A stretch of 64,000 nucleotides of DNA from Pseudarthrobacter albicanus (GTDB lineage: Bacteria; Actinomycetota; Actinomycetes; Actinomycetales; Micrococcaceae): the NCBI RefSeq assembly GCF_018224015.1, contig NZ_JAGPOT010000041.1, positions 1 through 64,000 on the forward strand, read 5' to 3'. Position 1 is the first letter of the stretch, and every line of letters begins with the position of its first letter. The notes below the pieces were generated by a model. The model saw nothing but the letters and a program-made list of their open reading frames with translations. It did no database searches and had not been told where the DNA came from. The position numbers and the translations under genes are program-made. Shown here in pieces: positions 1 through 8,612 of this stretch.

Positions 1-217
1 TGGGAGCATGGATACAAGACAAGTTAGGCGGAAACATTAAGCCGGGAAACAGGGACGCGACCCCCGAACCACAAGGGCAAACTCCCCACCCTCGGCTTAA
101 CGATTACCTCGGCTTAATCGGCGTGATGGATCAGCCCGTCGAGGCTTTGGTTTGCCTTAAGCCATCTGCGCCAGGCGTACTTTGGTCCGAAGCCGCGGGC
201 ACCAGTCGCGCTTGCCT

Positions 218-778
218 TCAGCCCTCTGCCTTAAGGTACTGGTAAAGGGTCTCGCGGCTGATGCCGAATTCCCGGGCCAGGCCGGTCTTCTGCTCCCCCG
301 CCCCGGCCCGCGTGCGCAGCTCGGCTGCCTTCTCCGGCGAGAGCGCCTTCCGGCGGCCGCGGTAGGCTCCGCGGGCCTTGGCCAGGGTGATCCCTTCGCG
401 CTGGCGTTCACCGATCAGGGCCCGTTCGAACTCGGCGAAGGCGCCCATGACCGAAAGCATCAGGTGCGCCATCGGGGAATCCTCCCCGGTGAAGACCAGA
501 TGTTCCTTGAGGAACTCGATCCGCACCCCCTTCTTCGTCAGCCTCTGGACCAGGGACCGCAGGTCATCCAGGTTCCGGGCCAGCCGGTCCATGCTGTGCA
601 CCACCAGGGTGTCCCCGTCCCGGAGGAAGCGCAGCAGCTCCTCGAGCTGCGGGCGTTTAATGTCCTTGCCCGAGGCCTTATCCGTAAAAATCCGGTCCAG
701 CTCGATCCCCTCGAGCTGGCGCTGGGTGTTCTGGTCCAGGCTGCTGACCCTGATGTACCCGATGCGCTGCCCGGCCAT
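218..778 (-). CDS. Serine recombinase (resolvase/invertase family)
   Basis: Small serine recombinase of 186 residues that would cut and rejoin DNA at a short res or inversion site. The N-terminal catalytic domain has IGYIRVSS with the likely nucleophile Ser12, then HSMDRLARNLDDL and an AEFERALIGERQREG segment typical of the Tn3-resolvase/Hin group. The C-terminus ends in a helix-turn-helix (AREFGISRETLYQYLK). The frame is open further upstream, but the ATG at 778 follows an AAGGAAGG ribosome site and gives the usual family length. No transposase lies beside it, so it is more likely a plasmid multimer resolvase or a transposon remnant than part of a complete Tn3 element. The catalytic motifs are seen; the biological role is inferred. 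Confidence 0.93.
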   Translation of the reverse strand: MAGQRIGYIRVSSLDQNTQRQLEGIELDRIFTDKASGKDIKRPQLEELLRFLRDGDTLVVHSMDRLARNLDDLRSLVQRLTKKGVRIEFLKEHLVFTGEDSPMAHLMLSVMGAFAEFERALIGERQREGITLAKARGAYRGRRKALSPEKAAELRTRAGAGEQKTGLAREFGISRETLYQYLKAEG

Positions 779-930
779 AATGCCTTCCTTACGAAGAGTG
801 TCAGGTTGAACCCTAAGACCCGCGACCCCGCGTGTCAAGAAACCAGAAAAGCGACCCTAGCCTGACATGTGCTATCCCGTGCCATCCTGACGTCCGGATA
901 GGGTATACCCCAACCTGACCTCGGCGTTCA
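779..930. promoter_or_regulatory. Upstream region of the recombinase; possible res/promoter site
   Basis: This non-coding stretch precedes the recombinase gene. It contains a short inverted motif (CTATCC ... GGATAG) and repeated CCTGAC words, the kind of spacing seen in resolvase subsites. No complete res architecture of three dyads could be recognised by eye, so this is only a location where a resolvase site would be expected. Confidence 0.25.
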
Positions 931-1128
931 TCTCGGAGGGCGTCGAAGTGGGTGGGTTTGGTGCCCTACAGCCCTCGTAGGGCACAACCTGACACTAAAC
1001 GCAGGGAATGTGACAAGAAGATGCGCCAGAGGTTTTGTGAACTGGTCGCAGGGCTTCCTTACTGGGAACGAAATCGCCTTCGCCCAGTAGTCTGAAGCGT
1101 TAAAGAACACATCACTAGGGGGAACCTC

Positions 1129-1218
1129 GTGACCGCAGCACCGACCTGCAAGCCTTGGTGCGATGACCATCAGTACGATGAACTCAACGAAGGGCCCTGG
1201 TCAATGACGATACGCTGA
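1129..1218 (+). CDS. Very short ORF with Cys-rich start, possibly a truncated DUF6907-like gene
   Basis: A 29-residue GTG-start reading frame follows a good AGGGGGAA ribosome site. The peptide has a C-x3-WC-x2-H arrangement (CKPWCDDH), recalling the zinc-binding start of small actinobacterial DUF6907-type proteins, but it stops soon after. It is either a remnant or a chance ORF. The 150 bases that follow, up to the next gene, contain nothing recognisable. Confidence 0.25.
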   Translation: MTAAPTCKPWCDDHQYDELNEGPWSMTIR

Positions 1219-1364
1219 CGCCTCTGAAACCGGTACACGTTTCGGACATGCCCCTCTTCACTCTTCGCAAACGATCGCATAGCATACGCATGATGTATCC
1301 TCTCCCTAGTCGGCCCTGCATCAGCCTCCGGGCTCTGCTCGCCTCTTAAGAAGGGGGAACCACA

Positions 1365-1736
1365 TTGAATTCGTATTCTTGGTGGTGGGCGAAAAGCGCC
1401 AAAGCAGAACGAAATGAATTCCTTAGATCTGCATCTGCTCCCCCAGAAGAAGTTCACGGACAGATGAAGGGCAACCTCCGATACATGGAGGTTTATGGCC
1501 GACATCAGGAAGAGCTTTCTGCAAAACTTGGCTTACGCGCTCTTCCACTATTTAATTATCAGGGCACAATTATGTACATCATCTTTGTGACTGAGGGCCG
1601 AAAGTTCCTGATCCTTCACGTCGCCGTGTTGCACTCTTCAACTTCACCTGAAACAAACCCATCCGCCCCGATACCGACGCTCCCCCAAGCTGCGTGGAAC
1701 TTAGCTCGAGCACGCCTCGATAATCAGACATATTGA
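1365..1736 (+). CDS. Small hypothetical protein, weakly RelE/HigB-like
   Basis: A 123-residue protein starting at TTG with a strong AAGAAGGGGG ribosome site about eight bases upstream. Residues 30-85 have the alternating basic and hydrophobic strand pattern of phage-derived RelE/HigB-type toxins (HGQMKGNLRYMEV, then a strand reading YIIFVTEGRKFLILHVAVL), but no catalytic residue set can be assigned. No antitoxin-like partner follows within the next few hundred bases. Codon use is less GC-rich than in the conjugation genes, which suggests a foreign origin. The function is not recognised; the toxin suggestion is a guess from general pattern. Confidence 0.45.
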   Translation: MNSYSWWWAKSAKAERNEFLRSASAPPEEVHGQMKGNLRYMEVYGRHQEELSAKLGLRALPLFNYQGTIMYIIFVTEGRKFLILHVAVLHSSTSPETNPSAPIPTLPQAAWNLARARLDNQTY

Positions 1737-1798
1737 ACGCTGTCACCGCAACAGAGAGGAACAGACGTTCTGGTTGGGAGAGGCGTCTATTGAGCGGG

Positions 1799-2620
1799 TC
1801 AACTTAGGCCGTCAAATCCAGTTGCGCCCGTCCTATCAGATCCGGAAAAATCTGCTGAATCCTTCGTAGCTTTGTAGAACACAGCTTTCCTTAGCACTGA
1901 ATCGGAAAAATCCACCGAAGTACAGTCGGCGTTGGAAAATATTGCATTTTCCAGGTTGCCGTGAGCGAAAACGCTGTACGTCAAGCGGGCGTCCGTAAAA
2001 TCAGCGCCGATTAGAGTAGCATGATCAAACCAAGCATTTTGTAGATTTGCCCCAACTAAATTGGCTTTAGGTAAATAAACACCGCGCAAATCAAGTGGCC
2101 GCCGGCTCACCCGTAATTTATCCGGGCGTTCGCCGATTGTCGTGAGCGCTGCTTGTACCTCGGCGCCGATCCGTCCGTCATCAGCGGCCCTCTCACGGAT
2201 TAGGCTACAAAGAGTCTGTTCAACGATCGGCCAGTATCCCGCGTCTTCTAGGGCAAGAAGCCTCAGACTGTGTACCCCGCCAGCCCGTACCGATTCGCTT
2301 TCCTGGTCGCCCATCTGACCGACAGCTTTCGTAAATCTTTCCGCCCGCTGGGTTGATCGTGCGAGTCCGAATGATCTGACTGTATAAATGAGACCTCCGA
2401 CTAACCCGGCACCGCCGAGCAACTGGATGATGGAAGTGCGCGCATCGTTGACAGACTTCGCGTGGTCGGAGGTGTCTCCTTCTACAATTTTGACAGCTGC
2501 GAACTGCACTAGGACAACTATCAAAATAAATACTGCGGCACCAAGGATGATGGAACCAACCCACCGCCAGGGGCTTCTGGTCTTCGTGAGTAACGGTCTC
2601 CTTGGGCGATGAGGGAGCAT
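1799..2620 (-). CDS. Pentapeptide-repeat membrane protein
   Basis: A protein of 273 residues with two predicted transmembrane segments near the N-terminus (around VGSIILGAAVFILIVVLVQF and TSIIQLLGGAGLVGGLIYTV). Residues 175-265 carry the A(D/N)LXX periodicity of pentapeptide repeats: LRGVYL, KANLVGANLQNAWF, HATLIGADFTDARL, NLENAIF, SVDFSDS. The frame is open further upstream, but the ATG at 2620 lies two bases after the stop of the HTH-ROK gene, so the two are translationally coupled. Pentapeptide proteins anchored by two helices are common in actinobacteria and often act as sensors or effectors beside regulators. No enzymatic domain is visible. The two-gene arrangement suggests the upstream protein regulates or senses together with this one. 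Confidence 0.8.
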   Translation of the reverse strand: MLPHRPRRPLLTKTRSPWRWVGSIILGAAVFILIVVLVQFAAVKIVEGDTSDHAKSVNDARTSIIQLLGGAGLVGGLIYTVRSFGLARSTQRAERFTKAVGQMGDQESESVRAGGVHSLRLLALEDAGYWPIVEQTLCSLIRERAADDGRIGAEVQAALTTIGERPDKLRVSRRPLDLRGVYLPKANLVGANLQNAWFDHATLIGADFTDARLTYSVFAHGNLENAIFSNADCTSVDFSDSVLRKAVFYKATKDSADFSGSDRTGATGFDGLS

Positions 2621-2622
2621 GG

Positions 2623-4245
2623 CTAGACCAAGGTGTAACCGGCCGACACAGCATCCGCCGCAAGAAGATCGGGGACCCAGTCTGCCGCGTCTTTGATAAA
2701 GACCCACAGCCCAGCTGCCCCTGCTGCCCGTGCCCTTACGGTTTTAGTCAACGAGTGCCATTCACCACGTGGCTCACTGGCGACGGCCAACCTGCTCGAA
2801 GACGCCTCTCGCTCCGCGGCCCGAACCCCATTCATAAACTCGCGTCCACACGCATACTTATTCTCTTCGGCCAGATAGGGGGAAGCATAAGTAACCATGC
2901 GTTGGGGATCTAGCAAATTTACAGTAGAAGCGAGAAAACACCCGTAGGTCTTTCCAGCCTCAGCAAATATCTTGGCGGCCTCCAAGTCTCCGTTTTCTAT
3001 CCTTCTATTCGCTACGGCAAGCCCATGCAAACGCTGCTCCGATGTTTCTGCAGGAATTCCTAGAGCAGTTAGCATGCCCTGAACACTGGTCATTGTCTCT
3101 AGGCACCCCTGATGGTCAAATCCTGCCCGACACTTTGGGCCTGCAGGATCTACGAGAACATGTCCGGATTCTCCCGCGGCGGAATTAGCTCCATGTATCA
3201 GCCTCCCTTCAAGGACGAGGCCAAGACCAAATCCAGTGCCGCTGAAGAGAGCCACAGCAACTGAATCATCATGGCGCTTCAAATATTCATACGCCGCTAA
3301 TGCATTCGCATCATTTTCGATCGCTATTCTAAGGTCTGCAGTTTCACCTCGGCTACGGATTTCAGCTTGCAGTTCCTGTCTAAACTCAACCCCGCGCCAA
3401 TTATCCTCAGCATCCTCAAGATCTGGAGCAAATTTGATGTTTCCGCTTTTCGAATCGACTACGCCAGCAACACAAACACCCACACCCAACACGGGTTTTC
3501 GTGTGGAGGCAAGCAGATCACTCACAATATCGGCAACTTTTGGTACAACTGTAGTCCGCTTTGAATCCTCCAACGTTTCGATGGTGCTGCGAATGTGATC
3601 GCCGTCAATTGTCATCAATTCAGCAACTATCCGATTCCGCTCGAGGGATACGCCGATGACACAGGCAAACTTGGGAACAAAGGAATACTTCCTCTCGTCA
3701 CCTTCTCCGACACTCCGTGTCCATCCTTCATCGTGAAGAAGATTGAGGAGAGGGCCAATCATGTCTGTTCGCAGATGACTGGAGTCAGCTAGTGCCTGAA
3801 GAGTTTGTGCCTCATTCTTCGGTTGTCGTACCAAAGCAGTCAGTAGCGGAGTTAGTGCTGTCGCTTGCACGATGGTTGGCTTCTCAGCGGAAATCGGCAG
3901 GTTTTGGGCGACAAACCCGAAGTCGAAGCGATGCCCCAAAGCGCGGGCATACCTCTGTAGGGTACGAAGTTGTGGCTCGACTCGTCCTGATTCAAGATCA
4001 GACACGGCAGATTGAGTCGTTCCCATCCTGGCCGCCAATTTTTTCTGGCTCAGCTTTTTACTCTTGCGGATCACTGGTCCGGTGGCCAGAAATTTTGCCC
4101 GCTGGAAAGTCTCCTCATACACCAGAAGGGCCGCAGGGTCGTTGTCAACGTCTGCCAGTAACTGGTCGAACTCTGGGTCAGGTTCAAATACCAAGTCAGG
4201 CTGCCCCGTGGAGGGTTTACTTACCACTTCATTCTCCTCTGACAT
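2623..4245 (-). CDS. HTH (XRE)-ROK family regulator
   Basis: A protein of 540 residues. Residues 60-110 form an XRE-type helix-turn-helix (KKLSQKKLAARMGTTQSAVS, then DLESGRVEPQLRTL). A winged-helix-like segment follows at about 130-190, then a ROK fold at 200-500. The ROK signature region is present (IENDANALAAYEYL and GTGFGLGLVLEGRL), and the zinc motif is degenerate (CRAGFDHQGCLE). The ATP-binding DxGGT motif is replaced (IGVSLERNRI), so it is probably a sugar-sensing repressor of the NagC/Mlc/XylR type and not a kinase. The double DNA-binding start (XRE plus ROK wing) is unusual. It lies two bases upstream of a pentapeptide membrane gene and has a palindrome (4315-4340) suitable for autoregulation. 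Confidence 0.85.
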   Translation of the reverse strand: MSEENEVVSKPSTGQPDLVFEPDPEFDQLLADVDNDPAALLVYEETFQRAKFLATGPVIRKSKKLSQKKLAARMGTTQSAVSDLESGRVEPQLRTLQRYARALGHRFDFGFVAQNLPISAEKPTIVQATALTPLLTALVRQPKNEAQTLQALADSSHLRTDMIGPLLNLLHDEGWTRSVGEGDERKYSFVPKFACVIGVSLERNRIVAELMTIDGDHIRSTIETLEDSKRTTVVPKVADIVSDLLASTRKPVLGVGVCVAGVVDSKSGNIKFAPDLEDAEDNWRGVEFRQELQAEIRSRGETADLRIAIENDANALAAYEYLKRHDDSVAVALFSGTGFGLGLVLEGRLIHGANSAAGESGHVLVDPAGPKCRAGFDHQGCLETMTSVQGMLTALGIPAETSEQRLHGLAVANRRIENGDLEAAKIFAEAGKTYGCFLASTVNLLDPQRMVTYASPYLAEENKYACGREFMNGVRAAEREASSSRLAVASEPRGEWHSLTKTVRARAAGAAGLWVFIKDAADWVPDLLAADAVSAGYTLV

Positions 4246-4314
4246 GAAACGGGCTTCCGTTCGACATGCGAGCCGCGCGTTCGCCGATACGGCACTAGGC
4301 GGTACGCTACTCCG

Positions 4315-4340
4315 AAAATATCGGTCTGAACAGATATTTT
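4315..4340. promoter_or_regulatory. Inverted repeat upstream of the HTH-ROK gene, candidate operator
   Basis: A perfect 8-bp inverted repeat (AAAATATC, ten-base spacer, GATATTTT) lies about 70 bases upstream of the HTH-ROK start, in an AT-rich patch within otherwise GC-rich DNA. The position and size fit an operator for the XRE-ROK protein. The assignment is inferred from position alone. Confidence 0.45.
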
Positions 4341-4635
4341 AGCATGTTCATGCCAGCGTTCCGCCTCGGCTACCGGTCCCCCGTCCCGGACGCCCTTGTT
4401 CTGAGATGAGGGGAAGCCAGCGACGGCAGCGACAAACAACTACGAACAGGGACCAACACCGCCGACTTTTACCTAGATCGCCGGGGCGATGGGTGTCGAC
4501 GTGGCCCGAGTGCAGACTACTTCGGGCATTCTGCGCAGACGACGGCGAAAAATGGCAGGCCCGGCGCTTGGGGTAATCTGCGTGTCTCAGAACCCGTTTC
4601 GAAGGCGACGTCTCATTGATCCCGTTGGAAATGAC

Positions 4636-5086
4636 CTAGGCAACGGTCCGAGCGATGGCCTCAGGTTCCGGGGCTACCTTGCCTGTTCGGGGTCCAAGAG
4701 CCTTGGTGAGGCTGGACATGCTCACGCTGAGGGTCTCTGCGATCTTTTGGAGTTTCTTGCCCTTAGGACGCAGGTCTCGGGCCGTCTCGAGTTTTGCCGG
4801 GGTCATCGCAGGCGGGCGGCCGCCGAGCCGGCCTCTAGCTTTCGCGGCCGCCACCCCGCCTTGGTGCGTTCGTACTCGGCCAGGAATGCGAACATGTCGA
4901 AGATCAGCTTCCCGTGCCCACTTGTCGTGTCCAGCCAAGGTTCGGCAAGAGACCGGAAGCCTATCCCCCCGCTGTTCAAGGCCGGTGACCATATCGGACA
5001 GATCCGCGGTGCTGCGCGGCGACCTGGGCATCAAGGGACTGACCCCGGGTGCTGACCCGTGCATAGCCAATGACGTTCCGACTCAT
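4636..5086 (-). pseudogene. Decayed serine resolvase
   Basis: Remnant of a Tn3-type resolvase. From the ATG at 5086 one frame reads MSRNVIGYARVSTRGQSL, the catalytic start of a resolvase. A second frame reads FRSLAEPWLDTTSGHGKL and then IFDMFAFLAEYERTKAG. A third frame supplies GVAAAKARGRLGGRPP and the C-terminal helix-turn-helix. The pieces are in order but in different frames, with the middle of the catalytic domain missing, so there is at least one internal deletion and at least one frameshift. It is not closely similar to the intact recombinase at 218-778. It marks an old transposon or cassette insertion next to the defence island. Confidence 0.85.
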
Positions 5087-5119
5087 GAGGCTGCCGTTCA
5101 TGAGGCTGCCGTTCATGAT
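5084..5119. repeat. 15-bp tandem repeat
   Basis: CATGAGGCTGCCGTT occurs twice in tandem, followed by a partial third copy (CATGATGCT), overlapping the start codon of the dead resolvase. It is probably replication slippage. Confidence 0.85.
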
Positions 5120-5203
5120 GCTCAGGGCGTCCCATGTGTGAAAACACGTCAAAAATCCTCTTTCCCGCGTCCCGACCGTCTTTGATACCGGGAACGGGTT
5201 CTG

Positions 5204-5290
5204 ACTAAAAACATCGGCTCAAACCGCCGATTTTCAGCACTCAAATTGGCAAGTCGAAAAGACTAGTCAGAAACGGTCGTTTTTGAACCG
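5204..5290. other. Recombination-site-like inverted repeat upstream of the dead resolvase
   Basis: Contains TTCTGACTA and its inverted partner TAGTCAGAA about 60 bases apart, followed by ACGGTCGTTT. The last word recurs at 7301-7310, on the far side of the HNH gene and its truncated neighbour. It could be an old res site, with the HNH segment inserted as a cassette between site halves. This is tentative because only ten bases are shared. Confidence 0.3.
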
Positions 5291-5467
5291 GATGTCTTTC
5301 GCTTGTACCGCAACCGGTATCACGAGCCCATCAAAGCGAAATCCGCACGGAATGTAAGGGCATGTTCCGACATCGCATCTCTATTTTGAGGCTGCGACGT
5401 CGACACGGCACTTCGCCCCGAGCCAGCCAAAACGCGAGATGGCAAGCTATACAAATAGTGTGGGGGT

Positions 5468-6808
5468 ATGACCAGCACTATCGAACTGCAGACCATCAGT
5501 CGCCACCCTGAGTACGGGGACTTTGTTACTGGCCTTTTCATAATGGAAGGTTCCAGTTCTGACGAATTCGGGGCAGGCAACTCGGCTATAACAGCCCCCG
5601 TTAGAGATGTGCTAGCCGCCGTTCCCGTTCTTCGCTGGATCCCGACGCCCAGCGAAGAGGACAACATCGTCGAGGCGACAACTATGCTCCAAGCGGCAGC
5701 CCTCGGTGCGATCAAGCTGGGTGATGCAACGCTGCCGATGACGCTCAGTCCCTCGTCGAAGGCAACGTTCCTAATGGACGAAGGGGGCCTCCGGATTCAG
5801 AGCATCGGTGGACGATCTCTCGGACTTTTTGGCGGCTGGACTTTTCAGATTGAGGATCGGCTGCGCTGGTTCCTAGAGAATGGCGAGACTCTTGGTATCC
5901 AAATTATGTCGCCCTCTGGCGACCCATGGGTTACGTCACTCACAATCGGCGGCAAGCCATCCCGACTGGCGGTGAAGAACGGCAACATCGCCTCTAAGGC
6001 TCTTTCCGGCCTCATCAACCACTCGACAAGTTGGACTTTCGCTCACCTCGGCAACGTAAGTTTGTTCCCAGATGCCAGAGAAGTCGCGGATCACCACTAC
6101 CGGACCTACGCTGCGACACCCCTGACGGCCGATATCCCAGACGTCACTTATCATGGCCCGTGCCTTGGTTGTGGCGCTCCAAAACTGACTCGCGAGCACT
6201 GCACGCCGGACTGGATCTCACGCGACCTAGGCGTCATGCCGGTGACCGCAGACATCTTCTGCGGTGGCTGCAATTCCTACTTTGGGCAGGAATTCGAGAA
6301 TCCTATTGCCAGTTCGTACCGCGCAGGCACCCTGCTACATCCCGGGACAAGAGCACTTTTCTCTAAGTGGGCCATCAAGACGGCACTTACCCTTGCTGCC
6401 GCCTCAGATGTGTCCATCCGGCAGCCATGGATGCGCGAACTCCGCAACAACACGATTCCTAAGGGCTTCGAAATTTTTGCAGAAATGGGAACCATCACTG
6501 ACCCTGGGTATACGTTTGCAGTCAGCCATTTTTCGGCGGAAGACCAGAAACGCGGCCAATTCCTCACATCATTCGTGCTCGGTGATGTCTCCGTCGTGGT
6601 CGCGCATGCTGCGTCGCAGCTAAACAAGATTCCCCAGTTGCCCAGGATCCACCCAAGCCCTCGTCCCGCCGACACACGCGCCAGCGGGCAGGACTCATCA
6701 GGTGGCTTACACCACAAGCTTCTAAGCCGGATGACCAATTCCCAGCTCGGGTTCACCCCCTCGAAGATGAAGGCTGTTACTCCACGTCAGCCCCGCGGTA
6801 CAAGATAG
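5468..6808 (+). CDS. HNH-domain protein with unknown N-terminal half
   Basis: A protein of 446 residues. The middle has a zinc-bound HNH-type nuclease motif: CxxC at 232-235, REH at 242-244 followed by TPDWIS, and CGGCN at 265-269 with the following NSYFGQEFENP. This is the C-x2-C ... EH ... C-x2-CN-x4-G pattern of HNH endonucleases of the HNH_5/McrA-like type. The N-terminal 220 residues are not recognised. The C-terminal 150 residues contain a hydrophobic stretch (around ALFSKWAIKTALTLAAAS) and a probable binding domain. The start codon follows GGGGGT. It sits at the left edge of a defence island between resolvase debris and a truncated gene, suggesting a restriction or mobile-element nuclease role; the substrate is unknown. 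Confidence 0.75.
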   Translation: MTSTIELQTISRHPEYGDFVTGLFIMEGSSSDEFGAGNSAITAPVRDVLAAVPVLRWIPTPSEEDNIVEATTMLQAAALGAIKLGDATLPMTLSPSSKATFLMDEGGLRIQSIGGRSLGLFGGWTFQIEDRLRWFLENGETLGIQIMSPSGDPWVTSLTIGGKPSRLAVKNGNIASKALSGLINHSTSWTFAHLGNVSLFPDAREVADHHYRTYAATPLTADIPDVTYHGPCLGCGAPKLTREHCTPDWISRDLGVMPVTADIFCGGCNSYFGQEFENPIASSYRAGTLLHPGTRALFSKWAIKTALTLAAASDVSIRQPWMRELRNNTIPKGFEIFAEMGTITDPGYTFAVSHFSAEDQKRGQFLTSFVLGDVSVVVAHAASQLNKIPQLPRIHPSPRPADTRASGQDSSGGLHHKLLSRMTNSQLGFTPSKMKAVTPRQPRGTR

Positions 6809-6817
6809 GTCTGTTAG

Positions 6818-7228
6818 CGCTACGAGGCCGAGCTTGAAGATGCCCTGGCGCGCATCGAGACGGCCAAAGTAGGCGTTCCGGCCCGTCGTGCCAAGCATGT
6901 TGCCGAGGCTCGGGAGCTGGATGTGCTCAACGCGGTGTTCGCCCTGCACTACTTTAGTCGGAGGTTCTCCGGGAACATCGCGGAATATGGGCTGGGACCG
7001 ATCGGCCTCAGCGAGGCCCTGGGCGACCTGTTCCCTCCGAAGCAGATTGATAAGGCTGTTGCCCAATCCGACGCCCTGACCGAAGAAGGTATCCGTCTGG
7101 GACAAGGTCCTTGGAACTGGGACTCCGACATGGACCACCTGCGCCAGGCCCACCCCGGTTTCAACGTCCGGCCCTCGGCGATGCTCTGGACTGGGGTCGC
7201 CTCCACGGGGACTGGTGAGTCCGCGTAG
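6818..7228 (+). pseudogene. 5'-truncated hypothetical gene
   Basis: An open frame runs from just after a TAG at 6815 to 7228. It encodes about 136 residues (starting YEAELEDALARIETAKVG) with helical, protein-like composition and natural codon use, but there is no start codon with a ribosome site near the beginning. The first in-frame GTG at 6923 lies inside an apparent coiled-coil region. It looks like a gene whose 5' end was replaced when the HNH gene arrived. No family was recognised. Confidence 0.5.
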
Positions 7229-7322
7229 TCCCGTTCCCTTTTCGACCAATGCAAGTCAAAACTCATCCCCAGGAAGTTTCGTAACACGCGAAATTCGATA
7301 ACGGTCGTTTCGGACTATTCCG

Positions 7323-8252
7323 TCAATCCTCGATCCTGTTTCCGTCGAGGTCTTCTTCATCAGATTCCGCTTCGCGTGCGTTAATCCGTTCAAACACCTC
7401 TCCCAGCTCCTCCTCGACAACGGCATCGTCGGAGATTCTGGCGATGTGATAGTTGAAGAAGTCCGCAGATGTGTGGATGAAGGTTGGAGAGACGACCTCG
7501 CCGAGGATCGGGAGATCCGGATCCGTGTAGTAGGTGGCCACATTAAGGATTGTCGACACCCACCGGACCTTCCGAAACAGGCTCAGCACCACGCCGACCG
7601 ATGGCTCGTACATCGGAAGCTCCAGGTCTTCCATCACCGTCCGCGCGGTCGATTCAAGCCCGTCGTCGGCCAGTTCTGATCCGATCGCGTGCGCCATAGC
7701 ATCCTTGAGTGAAATTAGCCGGCGCACTTCCTTGGAGACCGAAGCCCTCCCAGCAAGGGCAGACCACTCGTTGTAGGTATTGATCTCGGCGTCGTCTTTC
7801 CACAGCGCATCTAGGTGCTCGTACCGTCCAGCTCCGCTAGCGAACCGCTCGACCGTGCCCACGAGCTCGGGGTCGAGGTCATCCAACGGTCGGACGAGGT
7901 ACTCCGTTTCACGCTCCGAAGGGTCAGGGGCCGTCGTGGGCGGGGATAACGCTTCAACGGCGTCAATCAGTGCTCCAATCCTGTGCGAGTAGTCGCGGAG
8001 CCTGGGGAACTCTCCAGTGGTCGCGTACACGTTGCAGGCGATAGCCAGCTTGCACAGGCGCTCCAGGCCCGACGAATAGGAGTACATCCCGACGTGAAGT
8101 GCGTAGTTTAGGTCTCGGCTGCCCCATTTGACCAGTTCTGGGTCGGTAGGGACGGCGCACAACCTCCGGAGCCCGGTCAGTGTCAGCTCTGTGGCGAACT
8201 GGGTCTCGACGACAAGGCTCTCCCAGATGACCTGGGGCATGTTCCCATTCAT
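7323..8252 (-). CDS. Hypothetical protein, mostly helical
   Basis: A protein of 309 residues with an acidic C-terminal tail (EAESDEEDLDGNRIED). No signal peptide, transmembrane helix or metal motif is visible. The sequence is rich in predicted helices with conserved-looking aromatic patterns (HVGMYSYSSGLERLCKLAIA, SADFFNYHIARI). The segment ERLCKLAIACNVYATTGEFP resembles the start of HEPN-like or ApeA/abortive-infection helical proteins, but the RxxxxH catalytic motif was not found. It lies alone on the minus strand between a truncated gene and a broken gene, upstream in the same orientation of nothing else functional. A defence or plasmid-accessory role is only guessed from location. Confidence 0.6.
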   Translation of the reverse strand: MNGNMPQVIWESLVVETQFATELTLTGLRRLCAVPTDPELVKWGSRDLNYALHVGMYSYSSGLERLCKLAIACNVYATTGEFPRLRDYSHRIGALIDAVEALSPPTTAPDPSERETEYLVRPLDDLDPELVGTVERFASGAGRYEHLDALWKDDAEINTYNEWSALAGRASVSKEVRRLISLKDAMAHAIGSELADDGLESTARTVMEDLELPMYEPSVGVVLSLFRKVRWVSTILNVATYYTDPDLPILGEVVSPTFIHTSADFFNYHIARISDDAVVEEELGEVFERINAREAESDEEDLDGNRIED

Positions 8253-8612
8253 GCCGCACCGACCCGACTGTCCGGGTACACTTCGGTCGTATAGGAGCCT
8301 CTAGCCCAGGCCCGGAGTTCATCCATGTGTGTCATGAGATGTTTTGATCCTTACCTGCTGCGCTTTGAAGTGCTGATTTCGGTTCCATTGTCTGTGATTG
8401 CTGCGCCGAAGGGGTGGCGGTGGCACTGGGAGCTAGAAAAGTGCGTTAAGAGGCTGATGTCGGGATATCGCTGTAAGTGGGCTACTCGGCCCCTTTTCCG
8501 TCGGCAAGGAACCGCTTGGTTGGTCAACGGCTGATCGGCTTGCCCTCCTATTCCGGCCATAAACTGTCGCTTTTTAGGTCATTTACCCGGGCGTACTTGC
8601 CCACAAAGAAAA
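8253..8612. other. Intergenic region without recognised features
   Basis: This stretch of 360 bases lies upstream of the 309-residue hypothetical gene and downstream of the interrupted gene. Short open frames occur on both strands, but none has a ribosome site or protein-like composition. Promoter elements for the minus-strand gene must lie near 8255-8330 but could not be assigned with confidence. Confidence 0.5.

Noticed and set aside
182-865. Plus-strand frame of 227 codons over the serine recombinase
   Set aside because: The minus strand encodes a complete recombinase with its catalytic motif; the plus frame has no recognisable protein.
2623-4245. Sugar kinase (glucokinase)
   Set aside because: The ATP-binding DxGGT motif is missing and an HTH domain is present, so a regulator is more likely.
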